IMG/VR virus record: IMGVR_UViG_3300047548_000314
Coordinates: 19,845 to 83,844 of that record
DNA from: a virus
Strand: one strand, 5' to 3'
DNA: 64,000 bases
Shown here one piece after another: positions 7,001-15,869 of this stretch. The first letter of the stretch is position 1; each line of letters begins with the position of its first letter. The notes under the pieces were generated by a model that worked only from the letters and a program-made list of their open reading frames with translations, was not told the origin of the DNA and did not search any database. The position numbers and the translations under genes are program-made.

Positions 7001-7394
7001 CAGATTCCAAATAACTCTCAAGGTCTCCATAAAGAGTTAACATCATCGCAGTACGATGGTCGTATAATCTAATGTAAGGTTGTTTCTTACCCACGCCAAC
7101 ATAGTAAGGGCATTTGACCTTTTTGTCAAGTATGAGAGTATATCTTCCCCAGTTAGCAGCGCCCTTAGTATTGTTAGGAGGGGTGAAGTCAAAGTCATAG
7201 TGCGCTATCTTTGCAGTCTCAAATGCTTTAGCTCCTGCATCAGTAAGTCTTAGTCCTGATCCTGCTCTGCCGGTAACAAACCAGTCAAAGATCAGCTTAT
7301 CCGACGCTACATCCTTCCAAGGAAAGTCTGGGTTATCCTTGGCTTCATCAAGTATGAGTTTGATTATATCAGTCTTGGTTTTAGGATAGGTCAT
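6993..7394 (-). CDS. conserved phage hypothetical protein (133 aa)
   Basis: Begins M-T-Y-P-K-T-K-T-D-I-I-K-L-I. Contains G-L-R-L-T-D-A-G-A-K-A-F followed by an aromatic strand-rich region and Y-I-R-L-Y-D-H-R-T-A. I have a memory of similar proteins in T4-like phages but no function. It overlaps the upstream gene by 14 bases, and its 3' end overlaps the 3' end of the HNH gene by eight bases on the opposite strand. Confidence 0.7.
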   Translation of the reverse strand: MTYPKTKTDIIKLILDEAKDNPDFPWKDVASDKLIFDWFVTGRAGSGLRLTDAGAKAFETAKIAHYDFDFTPPNNTKGAANWGRYTLILDKKVKCPYYVGVGKKQPYIRLYDHRTAMMLTLYGDLESYLESVK

Positions 7395-7680
7395 CAGGAT
7401 AGACTGTTCTACCCGAGTTCATAAAGACAACAGTGAACTTATCAGTTTTAAACTGTGCGTTCAACTTGCGACATAGATTTCTTGCATGTCCAGGATTAGA
7501 AAAACTAGTTTTCTTATATTTAGGTGCAGCATCATTAGCAAGATAATGACTTGATTTGAGATTGATAGGCTGGTCATCATAGAACACAGCCCAGATTCCT
7601 GCTGCCTCCACAATTTGGTCGCACTTATATGTTTTCTTATCAACATATTCTAGCAACACAGTTGGCTGTGTTCTGCTCAT
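7381..7680 (-). CDS. hypothetical protein (99 aa)
   Basis: Begins M-S-R-T-Q-P-T-V-L-L-E-Y. Basic, mixed alpha/beta, with H-A-R-N-L-C-R-K-L-N-A-Q-F near residue 65. The ATG overlaps the stop of the upstream gene. It is translated within an early operon that runs from RNase H leftwards. Function unknown. Confidence 0.65.
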   Translation of the reverse strand: MSRTQPTVLLEYVDKKTYKCDQIVEAAGIWAVFYDDQPINLKSSHYLANDAAPKYKKTSFSNPGHARNLCRKLNAQFKTDKFTVVFMNSGRTVYPDDLS

Positions 7681-7883
7681 TTAAATGTTCCGCCTTTAAT
7701 TTCAATCTGTATTACGTCATCGTTTTTGTTTTTTGAGTTATCATTCAATTCTTGTAAATCAGCAAGCAACCTAGTGATATCGTCACGTAATCCCCGAGCA
7801 TCATTAATAGGCAGAACCACATCCTTATTCATCTTGGATTCTACAACAGCCATCTTATCAATGAAACGCTTAATATGTAACAT
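7677..7883 (-). CDS. hypothetical coiled-coil protein (68 aa)
   Basis: The ATG at 7883 overlaps the TGA of the upstream gene (TGATG). Residues about 25-55 show a heptad-like helix (L-R-D-D-I-T-R-L-L-A-D-L-Q-E-L), followed by an acidic-basic tail. Function unknown. Confidence 0.65.
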   Translation of the reverse strand: MLHIKRFIDKMAVVESKMNKDVVLPINDARGLRDDITRLLADLQELNDNSKNKNDDVIQIEIKGGTFK

Positions 7884-8338
7884 CAAGTATTTATCACTGC
7901 CTGTGCTTCTGATTCAGTTTTAAAAGGTCCTTGATATGGATACCGCTGAATGAAGATATACTTGGGACAGAATAATACTTGCTTAACATTATTCTGCTCC
8001 ATAACATAATATCCGGCTGCGTGAAGGCACTTGCTCTTTTTAGTTTTAGTGAACAGATGCAATCCACGCTGAATATCAAGTATACTGTTATATACTCGTT
8101 TCGTAGTAGGATACTCTGGATATGGATGAGTAGGTTTGCTGATAGTATCTGAAATACTCTCAAACTTAATTTTTGTGGTTTTCTTTAGATCATCGGTGTT
8201 GTTGAATTGCAGGAAATTTCCGTTCAATTGCACCCCATAACCAGCATTGTTTGCTTCAATATTACCTACTTTCTTGTGACCATCAGTGACGATCCAAAAT
8301 TGGTTTTTAACGATTGGTTTTGCTACTAATTCAGTCAT
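7883..8338 (-). CDS. conserved T4-like phage protein (151 aa)
   Basis: Function unknown. The segment G-L-H-L-F-T-K-T-K-K-S-K-C-L-H-A-A-G-Y-Y near residues 91-110 is a pattern I associate with conserved small proteins of T4-like phages. The C-terminus (P-Y-Q-G-P-F-K-T-E-S-E-A) looks like a beta-hairpin plus helix. It overlaps both neighbours by eight bases or less. Confidence 0.7.
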   Translation of the reverse strand: MTELVAKPIVKNQFWIVTDGHKKVGNIEANNAGYGVQLNGNFLQFNNTDDLKKTTKIKFESISDTISKPTHPYPEYPTTKRVYNSILDIQRGLHLFTKTKKSKCLHAAGYYVMEQNNVKQVLFCPKYIFIQRYPYQGPFKTESEAQAVINT

Positions 8339-8516
8339 CCTCAGGCTCCAATTCTCGGTATCCTACGATATCGCATAGTTGGGCAATAAAATCATATGCG
8401 TTTTCAATTACCCGGTCGCATTGATAAACGCTTTCCTCGCCCCAAATATCCTGATCTTCAATGAATTGTTCTACAATATCATAAAGCTTGAGGGCTTTTT
8501 CAGTCTTGTCAGTCAT
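8331..8516 (-). CDS. small acidic protein (61 aa)
   Basis: Strongly acidic (ending Y-R-E-L-E-P-E-D-D) and predicted helical. Start and stop overlap both neighbours. Small acidic early phage proteins often bind host basic proteins or mimic DNA, but nothing specific is recognisable. Confidence 0.65.
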   Translation of the reverse strand: MTDKTEKALKLYDIVEQFIEDQDIWGEESVYQCDRVIENAYDFIAQLCDIVGYRELEPEDD

Positions 8517-8805
8517 TGTATTCCTTTGTTAGCATTTTGAATAAATCTTTCTTTTTCTTAGGAGCCCAGTATTTAGCATCGGGACCACATTTACCGTGAT
8601 TGCGATATACTTCACAATAATCCATTTTGGCCTTAACCTTTTGAGTACCCACAACCGGATGGCTAATTTCGTGGGCGGGACTAAAAGATTTAGCACACTT
8701 GTACCAATGTGACTCCGGGCCTTTCCATTCCATCAGATAGCTAAAGAATGTAGCTAACTTGCTGCAACGAGAATGAATACAAGATTTACAAGTGAATTCA
8801 GTCAT
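8509..8805 (-). CDS. Cys/His-rich putative zinc-binding protein (98 aa)
   Basis: Starting at the ATG at 8805 inside the end of the RNase H gene, the product begins M-T-E-F-T-C-K-S-C-I-H-S-R-C. Six or more Cys and several His in pairs (C-x2-C, H-x2-C, later C and H-G-K-C) suggest one or two structural zinc sites. The C-terminus is Lys-rich. The role is unknown; a nucleic-acid-binding early protein is plausible. Confidence 0.65.
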   Translation of the reverse strand: MTEFTCKSCIHSRCSKLATFFSYLMEWKGPESHWYKCAKSFSPAHEISHPVVGTQKVKAKMDYCEVYRNHGKCGPDAKYWAPKKKKDLFKMLTKEYND

Positions 8806-9799
8806 TAAGAACACCCTTATATGATGTATTCAGCCACTTACTGAAAGTCTCAGCCTGCTCACTGATACGAGTAAGTTCATACTTACCGCAGAACTTCATA
8901 AGATGAATGCCAACCATTGAATTAATGTTGGTGCGAACTTCAGCCTTGATCACATTGTCAACAGCCTCCTTGATTTCATCGGGCTGGGCGCGAAGATCAA
9001 TTAGTGTGCGGTTGCGCTCATAGTCATCCTTAACACGATGCTCAATACCATCGTGATCAACCCAACGCTGCAACAGAAAGTTATTCCAATTGAACCCTTG
9101 CTTGTTACGGTCCTCAAAAGCCTCACGAATACCTACTGTATTCTTAGAACCCTTCTCACGAGCGCCGGGATATGCACTGAACACATTGTCAGTAGCGTCA
9201 CCGCGAATGATCTTCTTGAACAGTAGATACTCGGGATCCTCAAGCAACTTATGCTCGCCAGTCTTCTTGTCCTTAACAGGCTTACCACGATCATTGAAGT
9301 AACCATCTTTAGTGATAAGCTGGTTGCTAACACCATTATACTGCTTCACATTGTCACTGATAAGCTGGACAAAGTCACTGTCGCTAGAAATGATATAATG
9401 TTCATCATCGGGATGAAGGTCAATGAAACGAGCAATAAGGTCGTCTGCTTCTGCATTAGGACAACGCAACACGCTAGCATTAGTCTTATCACGCAGGTAG
9501 GTAGTGAAGATATCATACGTTTCCCAGAACATCTGATTTTCTTCAACTTCTTTTTGCGTCATCGCACTTTCGTCAAGCTTGCGATGAGCCTTATATCTGG
9601 GATAATAATCCTTACGCCAACTGCGACCCTCAAGACAGAACACAACGTGGTCTATGCCATAGTTACGCACAATCATATTGACTGATGAGAATGTAAGATG
9701 CAATGCCATACCAATCTTCTCCCAAGTGTCAGTATTGCGATTAGCAACGTGCCGAGCGCGGAAGAAAGTGTTAGCAGTGTCAATAAGTGCGTATTTCAT
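8798..9799 (-). CDS. rnh: RNase H / 5'-3' exonuclease, T4 Rnh (FEN) family
   Basis: Removes RNA primers from lagging-strand fragments. 333 residues, close to T4 RNase H (305). The FEN acidic centre is visible: D near residue 7 (A-L-I-D-T-A-N-T), E-A-D-D near 132, and S-S-D-S-D-F near 152; a later G-D-A-T-D-N supplies further Asp ligands, and R-K-D-Y-Y-P-R-Y-K is the helical-arch segment. It has its own TTGACA promoter and is first in a leftward early operon. Works with polymerase, clamp and ligase, all in this window. Confidence 0.9.
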   Translation of the reverse strand: MKYALIDTANTFFRARHVANRNTDTWEKIGMALHLTFSSVNMIVRNYGIDHVVFCLEGRSWRKDYYPRYKAHRKLDESAMTQKEVEENQMFWETYDIFTTYLRDKTNASVLRCPNAEADDLIARFIDLHPDDEHYIISSDSDFVQLISDNVKQYNGVSNQLITKDGYFNDRGKPVKDKKTGEHKLLEDPEYLLFKKIIRGDATDNVFSAYPGAREKGSKNTVGIREAFEDRNKQGFNWNNFLLQRWVDHDGIEHRVKDDYERNRTLIDLRAQPDEIKEAVDNVIKAEVRTNINSMVGIHLMKFCGKYELTRISEQAETFSKWLNTSYKGVLND

Positions 9800-9827
9800 G
9801 CGGTATCCTGTCTGTTAATATATAGAC

Positions 9828-9856
9828 ATATTACACGATATAGTAGCAGTTGTCAA
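9828..9856 (-). promoter_or_regulatory. sigma70-like promoter of RNase H
   Basis: TTGACA (9856-9851), 17-bp spacer, TAATAT (9833-9828), with a leader of about 20 bases to the ATG at 9799. The -35 box overlaps the stop of the methyltransferase gene. Confidence 0.8.
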
Positions 9857-10695
9857 GCTGCATCTTTAATAATTCCAGCCAATTTGGCATTTTTTATCCA
9901 AAGTTTAACCAGTTCACTTGGGCTAACTGAAGGGTTTCCAGCTGTGTTATATCGAACCTCATCAAAGTCGATGCCCTTGAAAATTTCCAAGACTCTTGAA
10001 TCGTGTTGTTTAAAGAAATAATGACTTTGCCTACTATAACTCTTGAATTCTTCGGTACGAATGGTACCGGCTTTTCCGCCGACGCGCTGAATAGAAAAGT
10101 CGGCATCATCAGGTTCAGTGATAGTGAACCATTCAGATACGTCTTTAATAGAAAATGTCTGAATTTTGGGACGAACTACGTCTTTCTTAACCCATACTTG
10201 GGCACAACACCATACGCTATAAGGATTTCCATTAAAGATAAAACTATTTTCGGGAACAATTTCCTCATATATAAGATGAAAATTTTTATCCAAACGGTTA
10301 ATAACACTGTCTTTCTTAAATGTTCTCGGAAGGACAAACGCAATAGCATCACTGAATATGGCTGCTCGATTGAAGAATTGTATTGCTAGGTTAGAATTTT
10401 TCCCGAACGGAGGATTCCCAAGTGTAATAATACTTTTGTCTTTAGGGACGTTCCACCAGAAGAAATCTTGCTGTATAACACCTACCGCCTTTGGTTCTAA
10501 ATCAAGTCCAATCCGCTTGTTGACATCAAGGAGATTATAGAAGCTACCTGTTCCCGCCGAGGGCTCCAAAAGAATATCTGCTGCACTTATATCTATTACT
10601 TCCTTAATTTTATTGTAGAAATGTTCTGCGTATTTAGGATCAGTATAAAACTGATCAAGCTCCCGAGAACGTTCTTGGTGTGCTTTCTTGCTCAT
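9853..10695 (-). CDS. DNA N6-adenine methyltransferase
   Basis: 280 residues. SAM-binding motif L-L-E-P-S-A-G-T-G-S-F near residue 42 and catalytic N-P-P-F near residue 93 show an N6-adenine (or N4-cytosine) DNA methyltransferase of gamma type; the leading Q-F-Y-T-D-P is also typical. The first 41 bases overlap the end of the putative restriction gene, so the two are translationally coupled. It either protects phage DNA from the adjacent nuclease and from host enzymes, or acts alone as an anti-restriction methylase. Confidence 0.87.
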   Translation of the reverse strand: MSKKAHQERSRELDQFYTDPKYAEHFYNKIKEVIDISAADILLEPSAGTGSFYNLLDVNKRIGLDLEPKAVGVIQQDFFWWNVPKDKSIITLGNPPFGKNSNLAIQFFNRAAIFSDAIAFVLPRTFKKDSVINRLDKNFHLIYEEIVPENSFIFNGNPYSVWCCAQVWVKKDVVRPKIQTFSIKDVSEWFTITEPDDADFSIQRVGGKAGTIRTEEFKSYSRQSHYFFKQHDSRVLEIFKGIDFDEVRYNTAGNPSVSPSELVKLWIKNAKLAGIIKDAA

Positions 10696-11305
10696 ATGGT
10701 AAACTTATTCCTTTATAATCAGTAGTGTATTTACTAAAGGGTATGTCAGAGCTAATCAAATCATTGATCTTTACTGAACATTGGACTCTGCGCTGTGTTT
10801 TACTATCGATCTTGGCATCAATAGCAACTATACCTTTACCGTATGTCTCATAAATTGTAGAACGCCGCTCCTTCCAGACCTTACGATTTGATAACTGCCC
10901 CTCTCTACCATATGGGATCGCCTTGACATATTCCACAAACGGTGTCAAAGTTTCTTCGGTCAAATCTGCGAACAACGTAGCATAATGCTTGGGTGAAAAC
11001 TGAAATTCGTAGATTTCGTGATATAGTTTCAGCTTAGGTGTGATCTGCTTCCAAATACCTACAACCATAACAAAATCGTCATCTCTACAATGGCGTAGGA
11101 ACCGCAATATGTCTCCGCAACCTACTCCGGAGCCGCTAGTGGCCTTTATTGATCTGTCTACCTCGCTTAGATAGCCTCTAGCAATATCCATTGAATTAGT
11201 ATAGGAATTTGGCAGCAGTCTTTGATATTCAGCCTTAGACAACCCGGTAATAGCCTCAATTACTACATTCTCAAATAACAGACCATGACTTTGGACTTCT
11301 GACAT
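10655..11305 (-). CDS. putative type II restriction endonuclease
   Basis: 216 residues from the ATG at 11305 (AGGAAAG upstream). The centre reads D-R-S-I-K-A-T-S-G-S-G-V-G-C-G-D-I-L-R-F, then a strand-rich segment with V-V-G-I-W-K-Q and E-I-Y-E-F. This order, with D...E and K residues on strands, resembles PD-(D/E)xK restriction enzymes, and the overlap with an adenine methyltransferase fits a restriction-modification pair. Identification is by context and a loose motif, so it could also be a specificity factor or an unrelated protein. Confidence 0.55.
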   Translation of the reverse strand: MSEVQSHGLLFENVVIEAITGLSKAEYQRLLPNSYTNSMDIARGYLSEVDRSIKATSGSGVGCGDILRFLRHCRDDDFVMVVGIWKQITPKLKLYHEIYEFQFSPKHYATLFADLTEETLTPFVEYVKAIPYGREGQLSNRKVWKERRSTIYETYGKGIVAIDAKIDSKTQRRVQCSVKINDLISSDIPFSKYTTDYKGISLPYEQESTPRTFSGA

Positions 11306-11317
11306 TATCAACTTTCC

Positions 11318-11794
11318 TTAACTTACCTCAGTATACCCATCACCCAAATCACGCTGCTGGATGATTCTCAAATCACTATCACGCTTTTCCGGATCAGCTT
11401 GCTCTTGTTCATACACTTCAAGGGCAATATTGCGACAAACAGTTTGGAACCAACGATCAACGATCATAGCATCGGTGTCGCTATTGCTAAGCTTATATCC
11501 CTGCTTAACAAGATTTACGACAAACTTATCATTCCAATCAAGCTCAAATGATCCATTGTTAATATCTTTAGGATCAAGATCAACGCTCAAGATTGCGATA
11601 TAGGGTTCACCTGCTAAAGTAGCTTTTTCTTTAGCAGTTAATTCAACCGGCTTGGGTTTTGGCTTACGAGGCTTTCTCGGCTTTTTGGGCTTTTCTTCAA
11701 CGACTGGTTCAGGTATAGGTTGTGGTGCCCCACTTCCTCCAGAACCAATATCATATAATTCAGGTGCTAAAAATCTTTTTAATTTTTCAAACAT
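11318..11794 (-). CDS. conserved phage protein with Pro/Lys linker (158 aa)
   Basis: Start ATG at 11794 with AAAGG upstream. Short N-terminal helix, then a low-complexity linker (E-K-P-K-K-P-R-K-P-R-K-P-K) around residues 35-55, then a globular domain with F-E-L-D-W-N-D-K-F-V and I-V-D-R-W-F-Q-T-V-C. The C-terminal domain resembles conserved hypothetical proteins of T4-like phages. The cationic linker suggests nucleic acid or membrane contact. Function unknown. Confidence 0.65.
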   Translation of the reverse strand: MFEKLKRFLAPELYDIGSGGSGAPQPIPEPVVEEKPKKPRKPRKPKPKPVELTAKEKATLAGEPYIAILSVDLDPKDINNGSFELDWNDKFVVNLVKQGYKLSNSDTDAMIVDRWFQTVCRNIALEVYEQEQADPEKRDSDLRIIQQRDLGDGYTEVS

Positions 11795-11796
11795 AA

Positions 11797-12825
11797 TCAA
11801 CCTTTCTTGATATATGTATCATAGAGTAGTTGTGTGGCTAGATTCTTAGCCTTACTCTCGCACATAATATCAGCCCACTCATTGTGGGTCATTGCCCAGT
11901 CGTTGACTTCCTTATTCCAATAATAGTCACTATGGGCACGAAGCCTCTGCTTGTTGTGACCACTTTCTAACAGTGTGTCAATATGGGGTCTAGTGTTCCT
12001 ACAGTGGTCTGTGAGCAAGTCTTCACGGGAAACTGAATAATGGATAACAGGACGATTACCATTCCAGCTATCAATAATCCTCTTAATGCGGTCGTCAGTA
12101 GGTTCAATGTATTCTCCTGTTTTTACCCAGTGATGATGAATGTCTAACACGAGCGGGCAAGTGTCTACAAGCTCAAGACTTGCATCAATACCCCAAGTCA
12201 TTTCGTCATTCTCGATTGTGAGACTGTTACGAGCCTCGGGACTAAGGCGAGACATAACACGCTTGATGCCGTCAGGTCCTTGACGACCACTGATATGAAC
12301 GTTGATCTTGATATCCTGAAAGTTGTTACCATAACCCATAAAACGAGCCAAGTCAACGTGATACTCGAATTCTTCGATTGACTTATTGACCACTTCCTCG
12401 CGATCACTAGCAAGAACTACAAACTGATCGGGATGAAACGACAAGCGAACATCATTGTCACGAGCAGTCTTGCCGATCGGAGCGAACCAACGAGCAAGAC
12501 TATCCTGCACATCCTGCCGAGTCCAGAAGTCTTTGTATTCATCCATAGTATAGAATGATAGCATATCGCTAGTAAGACGCAACATACGCTGTTCAATAGG
12601 AAGAGTAGCTACCTTTTTGACAAGATTGTGCGTATTGATACTGTTGCGTTTAGCAACTTCAATCAACTTGTCTTCGACCTTATTGCGTGTATTACGCTTA
12701 GCCCAAGCATAGGTAGTTCCGCCAGTGTTGAGTCCCTCAGCACTAGCGATTTCACCTTTCTTATTGATTTCAGCCCACTTACAAGCGAAACCAATGCGGC
12801 GGATATCTGAATTAAATGTGTTCAT
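11797..12825 (-). CDS. uvdE: UV damage endonuclease (UvdE/UvsE family)
   Basis: Nicks DNA 5' to UV photoproducts. 342 residues from M-N-T-F-N-S-D-I-R-R-I-G-F-A-C-K-W; the R-I-G-F-A-C opening, the F-H-P-D-Q-F-V-V-L-A-S motif and the H-x-S-G-R-Q segment are characteristic of this TIM-barrel family with a metal centre built from His, Asp and Glu. A longer in-frame start (12861) exists, but it would begin inside the promoter. The ATG lies at about +2 of a good sigma70-like promoter, so the transcript may be leaderless. Confidence 0.88.
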   Translation of the reverse strand: MNTFNSDIRRIGFACKWAEINKKGEIASAEGLNTGGTTYAWAKRNTRNKVEDKLIEVAKRNSINTHNLVKKVATLPIEQRMLRLTSDMLSFYTMDEYKDFWTRQDVQDSLARWFAPIGKTARDNDVRLSFHPDQFVVLASDREEVVNKSIEEFEYHVDLARFMGYGNNFQDIKINVHISGRQGPDGIKRVMSRLSPEARNSLTIENDEMTWGIDASLELVDTCPLVLDIHHHWVKTGEYIEPTDDRIKRIIDSWNGNRPVIHYSVSREDLLTDHCRNTRPHIDTLLESGHNKQRLRAHSDYYWNKEVNDWAMTHNEWADIMCESKAKNLATQLLYDTYIKKG

Positions 12826-12832
12826 AGTATCC

Positions 12833-12861
12833 ACTATATCATTGTTTAGTGAGTGTGTCAA
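12833..12861 (-). promoter_or_regulatory. sigma70-like promoter of the UV endonuclease gene
   Basis: TTGACA (12861-12856), 17-bp spacer, TATAGT (12838-12833). It lies in the last codons of the epimerase gene. The predicted start of transcription is one base before the ATG at 12825. Confidence 0.7.
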
Positions 12862-13708
12862 CCTTTAAAAGCTCATCTATCGTAAACATATCAACCATAT
12901 ATTTAGACACATCTTCCAAAACGCTATGGGGAGTGTCTCCCTTTCTGCGAGGACCTATCTTCATTGTGATAGCATCTTCTTCTCCAGTGGGATACAGATA
13001 ATTTTGATTCACTCTTTCAAAAATCTCAAAGATTTCCTTGACACTATATCCCACACCGTGTCCTAACGATTCAACAGTGTTAGCTGGCTTTTCAATTGCT
13101 AGCTTAAGCGCATAACAGATTTCGTCAACGTGAACATAATCTCTAACACAGGTTCCGTCAAACCCAGTAGGATAATCGTTACCATATATAGTGAATTCTC
13201 TAGTCTCTCTCATCTTCATTAAATTATACATAAGTCCATCTATATTAGTAGGACCATACCCGCTTGTACCAATTACATTGTAAAATCTAAAAATGGTATA
13301 TGGAATGTTGTCGTGTTCTGTGCAATATTCTCTTACTACATCTTCTGCTGCTCTCTTGCTAATTCCATATGCACTATCACATAATACAGCCGCTCCAGTA
13401 GATGCAAAGATAAAGTTCTTAGTCTTTATCCTATTGATTACATTCATTGTTCCGTTTAAATTGGTAATATAATGAATTATGGGGTGCTTTTCGCTTTCAG
13501 AAATATTAACTAATGCAGCAAGATGAATAACTGCATCGTATTCCTCGTCTGAATCAAAAGGACGATTAATATCAATCTTGTAGAATTCCTTGACTGGATG
13601 TTGTGGCTCACGAATATCAAGTCCGTGAACTATATAATCCTTCTCAAGCAACTTACAAAGGTGCGAACCAATATACCCTGAACTTCCAGTAACTAGTATC
13701 TTTTTCAT
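12839..13708 (-). CDS. NAD-dependent sugar epimerase/dehydratase (GalE-like)
   Basis: Extended short-chain dehydrogenase: NAD-binding G-S-S-G-Y-I-G near residues 7-13 and catalytic Y-G-I-S-K (YxxxK) near 125. About 289 residues, slightly shorter than GalE. The start at 13708 follows directly on the stop of the glycosyltransferase gene. With the glycosyltransferase and methyltransferase upstream it forms a glycan-tailoring module; the substrate (UDP-glucose type) is inferred. Confidence 0.85.
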   Translation of the reverse strand: MKKILVTGSSGYIGSHLCKLLEKDYIVHGLDIREPQHPVKEFYKIDINRPFDSDEEYDAVIHLAALVNISESEKHPIIHYITNLNGTMNVINRIKTKNFIFASTGAAVLCDSAYGISKRAAEDVVREYCTEHDNIPYTIFRFYNVIGTSGYGPTNIDGLMYNLMKMRETREFTIYGNDYPTGFDGTCVRDYVHVDEICYALKLAIEKPANTVESLGHGVGYSVKEIFEIFERVNQNYLYPTGEEDAITMKIGPRRKGDTPHSVLEDVSKYMVDMFTIDELLKVDTLTKQ

Positions 13709-13709
13709 A

Positions 13710-15038
13710 TCAAAACTCAAACAATCCTGTTCCTATTACTTCTTCTTTGGGTTCAAAAGAAGGGTCCTTTGTCAAATAAGTATCAGTGTCAGTGTATATT
13801 ACTCTAAACTTATGTTTATTGGACAATACACTTTTCACATCGTCAATACAAATGATTCTACGCTTTAAGTCAGTGATGTAATCGCTATATTTGACGGTGG
13901 TTTCATTGCAAATCTTAGCAGTATTACTATTACTCTTGCGAGATTCAAATTCATTGAAGCAATGATTCCACTTATGAAACACCGCCTCTTCGTGAACTTT
14001 AAAATGGTTCACTGAGTCATATTCTTTATACCAATCTTTTGCAGTAGGATACTGATCATAAACTTTTTTTACATCCTCAGCCATATTACGCTTACTTGTC
14101 GTAAAAAATTGTGTGCTTGGGAAATTATCTGTCCAACGCTGGTTGATTAACGCAAATGTAGGCAATTGAATAATCTGTTCTAGAAAAGCAATTCCATAAC
14201 TTTCTACCGTGCTTGGATTAAAAGCTACTCTACATCCAGTGATAAAATCTACCTTTTCCTGCCCAATGATTCCAACTTTAATCTGATAGTCAACTCCAAG
14301 CTTCTTTAGTCTCTCATCAAACTTTTTAGCACCATTGCTACTAGTCATAATACGAGCGGGAAGTCTAGTCTGCTCAATCAAGTCAAGAAACAACTCGGGA
14401 TTCTTACCTTCTTCCCAACGACCGATGAACAACACACCTTCACGATTTTTATCGTATTCTTTCAACAAGTTTGGTTCGGGGAGAGGAATGGGTAGATGAT
14501 ATGCATTTTCAAAACGAAGACGATTGAACACACTTTGAGTGCCGATAGTGATGTTTGGCATCTGTAATTGCAACCTCATCATATCGTTGACACTATCTAA
14601 GAAAGGATTCTTAGTATCCTTGAAGATTTGACTTTCCAAATGGGTATATGCAATGGTTTGGATATAATCTGTTAATCCGAGAGTAGATATTACCTGAATA
14701 GTCTCGTATGTATTGCAAACAAAAACATCATACAAGTTAGATGTAAGAGCCTTAATAGTAGCATCACGAAAGTTAGCCATACGCTCATAGCAATAACTAT
14801 CACCATACATAAAGATGGCACTGTGGTCAGTGTATTTTAATGGATTGTCTGGATAGATGATATTTGCTTTGAGTTCTCTAACAAAATCATCCGCAATACC
14901 TTGAGGGCTTTTATCGGTGATAACATCCACATATAGTCCTTGACTATTCATTAACTCGCAGAAACTTTTTGTGAATTGACCAATACCACCGTGCGGTATT
15001 AATGTCTGCGAACTAACTAGGAATCCGATTCTTTTCAT
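13710..15038 (-). CDS. glycosyltransferase, GT-B fold (family 4-like)
   Basis: 442 residues. The N-terminal domain carries the glycine loop H-G-G-I-G-Q-F-T-K; the second domain begins G-V-L-F-I-G-R-W-E-E-G-K-N-P, the usual nucleotide-sugar domain entry, and contains F-N-P-S-T-V-E-S-Y-G-I-A-F-L-E, the family 4 E-x7-E type active-site region. It overlaps the methyltransferase by four bases. The acceptor is unknown: host surface glycan, virion protein or modified base. Confidence 0.85.
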   Translation of the reverse strand: MKRIGFLVSSQTLIPHGGIGQFTKSFCELMNSQGLYVDVITDKSPQGIADDFVRELKANIIYPDNPLKYTDHSAIFMYGDSYCYERMANFRDATIKALTSNLYDVFVCNTYETIQVISTLGLTDYIQTIAYTHLESQIFKDTKNPFLDSVNDMMRLQLQMPNITIGTQSVFNRLRFENAYHLPIPLPEPNLLKEYDKNREGVLFIGRWEEGKNPELFLDLIEQTRLPARIMTSSNGAKKFDERLKKLGVDYQIKVGIIGQEKVDFITGCRVAFNPSTVESYGIAFLEQIIQLPTFALINQRWTDNFPSTQFFTTSKRNMAEDVKKVYDQYPTAKDWYKEYDSVNHFKVHEEAVFHKWNHCFNEFESRKSNSNTAKICNETTVKYSDYITDLKRRIICIDDVKSVLSNKHKFRVIYTDTDTYLTKDPSFEPKEEVIGTGLFEF

Positions 15039-15808
15039 ATCTTATTTGCTTTTACTAATAGATGCCAACCTAGGTATTCACTCACTGCCTCTCGCATTTC
15101 AGTAGACATTGCTGCAAACCAGGGTTCAAGTTCATAGATATGTTGTTTGTATTTTTCTACATTCCACATAAAACAATGAGCTTGGCGTATTCTTGCTATT
15201 TCAAACTTACCTTCAAGCAATTCATAAATTTCATCGTGCGTATATGCTTTTGCATATGGGCATCCTGCTTGAGCCTCATATTGATCTAATCCAGCTTTAA
15301 TCATAGCATATTTCCAGCTATTCTTTGCGTAAACAAAAAATCTCAAATCACCGCCGTCAACTAAAACATTATGAATGTTATTAAAAATCTTTTGAATATC
15401 CGGATAATGATGTAGCACACCGCAACTATAAACAAGATCAAACTTGCCATATTTAGATAGGTCATTAATTGCGTTGTCAACAAAAAATTGACCTTGCAAT
15501 CCCATTACTTCAAAACGCTTTTGTGCAAGCTTAACACTTTCGTCACTAATGTCAATTCCCACATATTCAGCACCGTTTTTCACAAATTCTGCTGCATCTG
15601 CGCCTAACCCACAACCAATTTCAAGCACTCGTTTGCCTTGATATAAGTGGAATTGCGCAAGTTCACGGAGATGTGGCTCGACCTTATATCGCTTGTTAGA
15701 GTTTTCTTCAAAGAACTCTAGTGTACCAATCTCACTGGTACTATGCTTAATGTTGCAAGGTTGACGATTCCAATAGTCAACAATCTTTTGTTCTAAGTTA
15801 TCAGTCAT
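15035..15808 (-). CDS. class I SAM-dependent methyltransferase
   Basis: 257 residues. Motif I V-L-E-I-G-C-G-L-G-A-D near residue 64, then G-I-D-I-S (motif II) and V-Y-S-C-G-V-L-H-H-Y (motif III/IV) are those of small-molecule methyltransferases of the Methyltransf_25/31 type. No DNA-methylase NPPF/Y is present. First gene of a sugar-gene operon (methyltransferase, glycosyltransferase, epimerase), so sugar O- or C-methylation is likely. Confidence 0.85.
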   Translation of the reverse strand: MTDNLEQKIVDYWNRQPCNIKHSTSEIGTLEFFEENSNKRYKVEPHLRELAQFHLYQGKRVLEIGCGLGADAAEFVKNGAEYVGIDISDESVKLAQKRFEVMGLQGQFFVDNAINDLSKYGKFDLVYSCGVLHHYPDIQKIFNNIHNVLVDGGDLRFFVYAKNSWKYAMIKAGLDQYEAQAGCPYAKAYTHDEIYELLEGKFEIARIRQAHCFMWNVEKYKQHIYELEPWFAAMSTEMREAVSEYLGWHLLVKANKI

Positions 15809-15869
15809 TTTTAACTTCCATTTAATATATTCATACTTGTCAACCCAATTGGATATTCTAGACGTAACA

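Noticed and set aside
7886-7896. GATAAATAC inside the end of the 151-residue gene
   Set aside because: It matches the late-type element but lies in coding sequence among early genes; treated as chance.
15836-15845. TTGACA upstream of the methyltransferase gene
   Set aside because: No -10 box at 16-18 bp; the nearest AT-rich hexamers are badly spaced.
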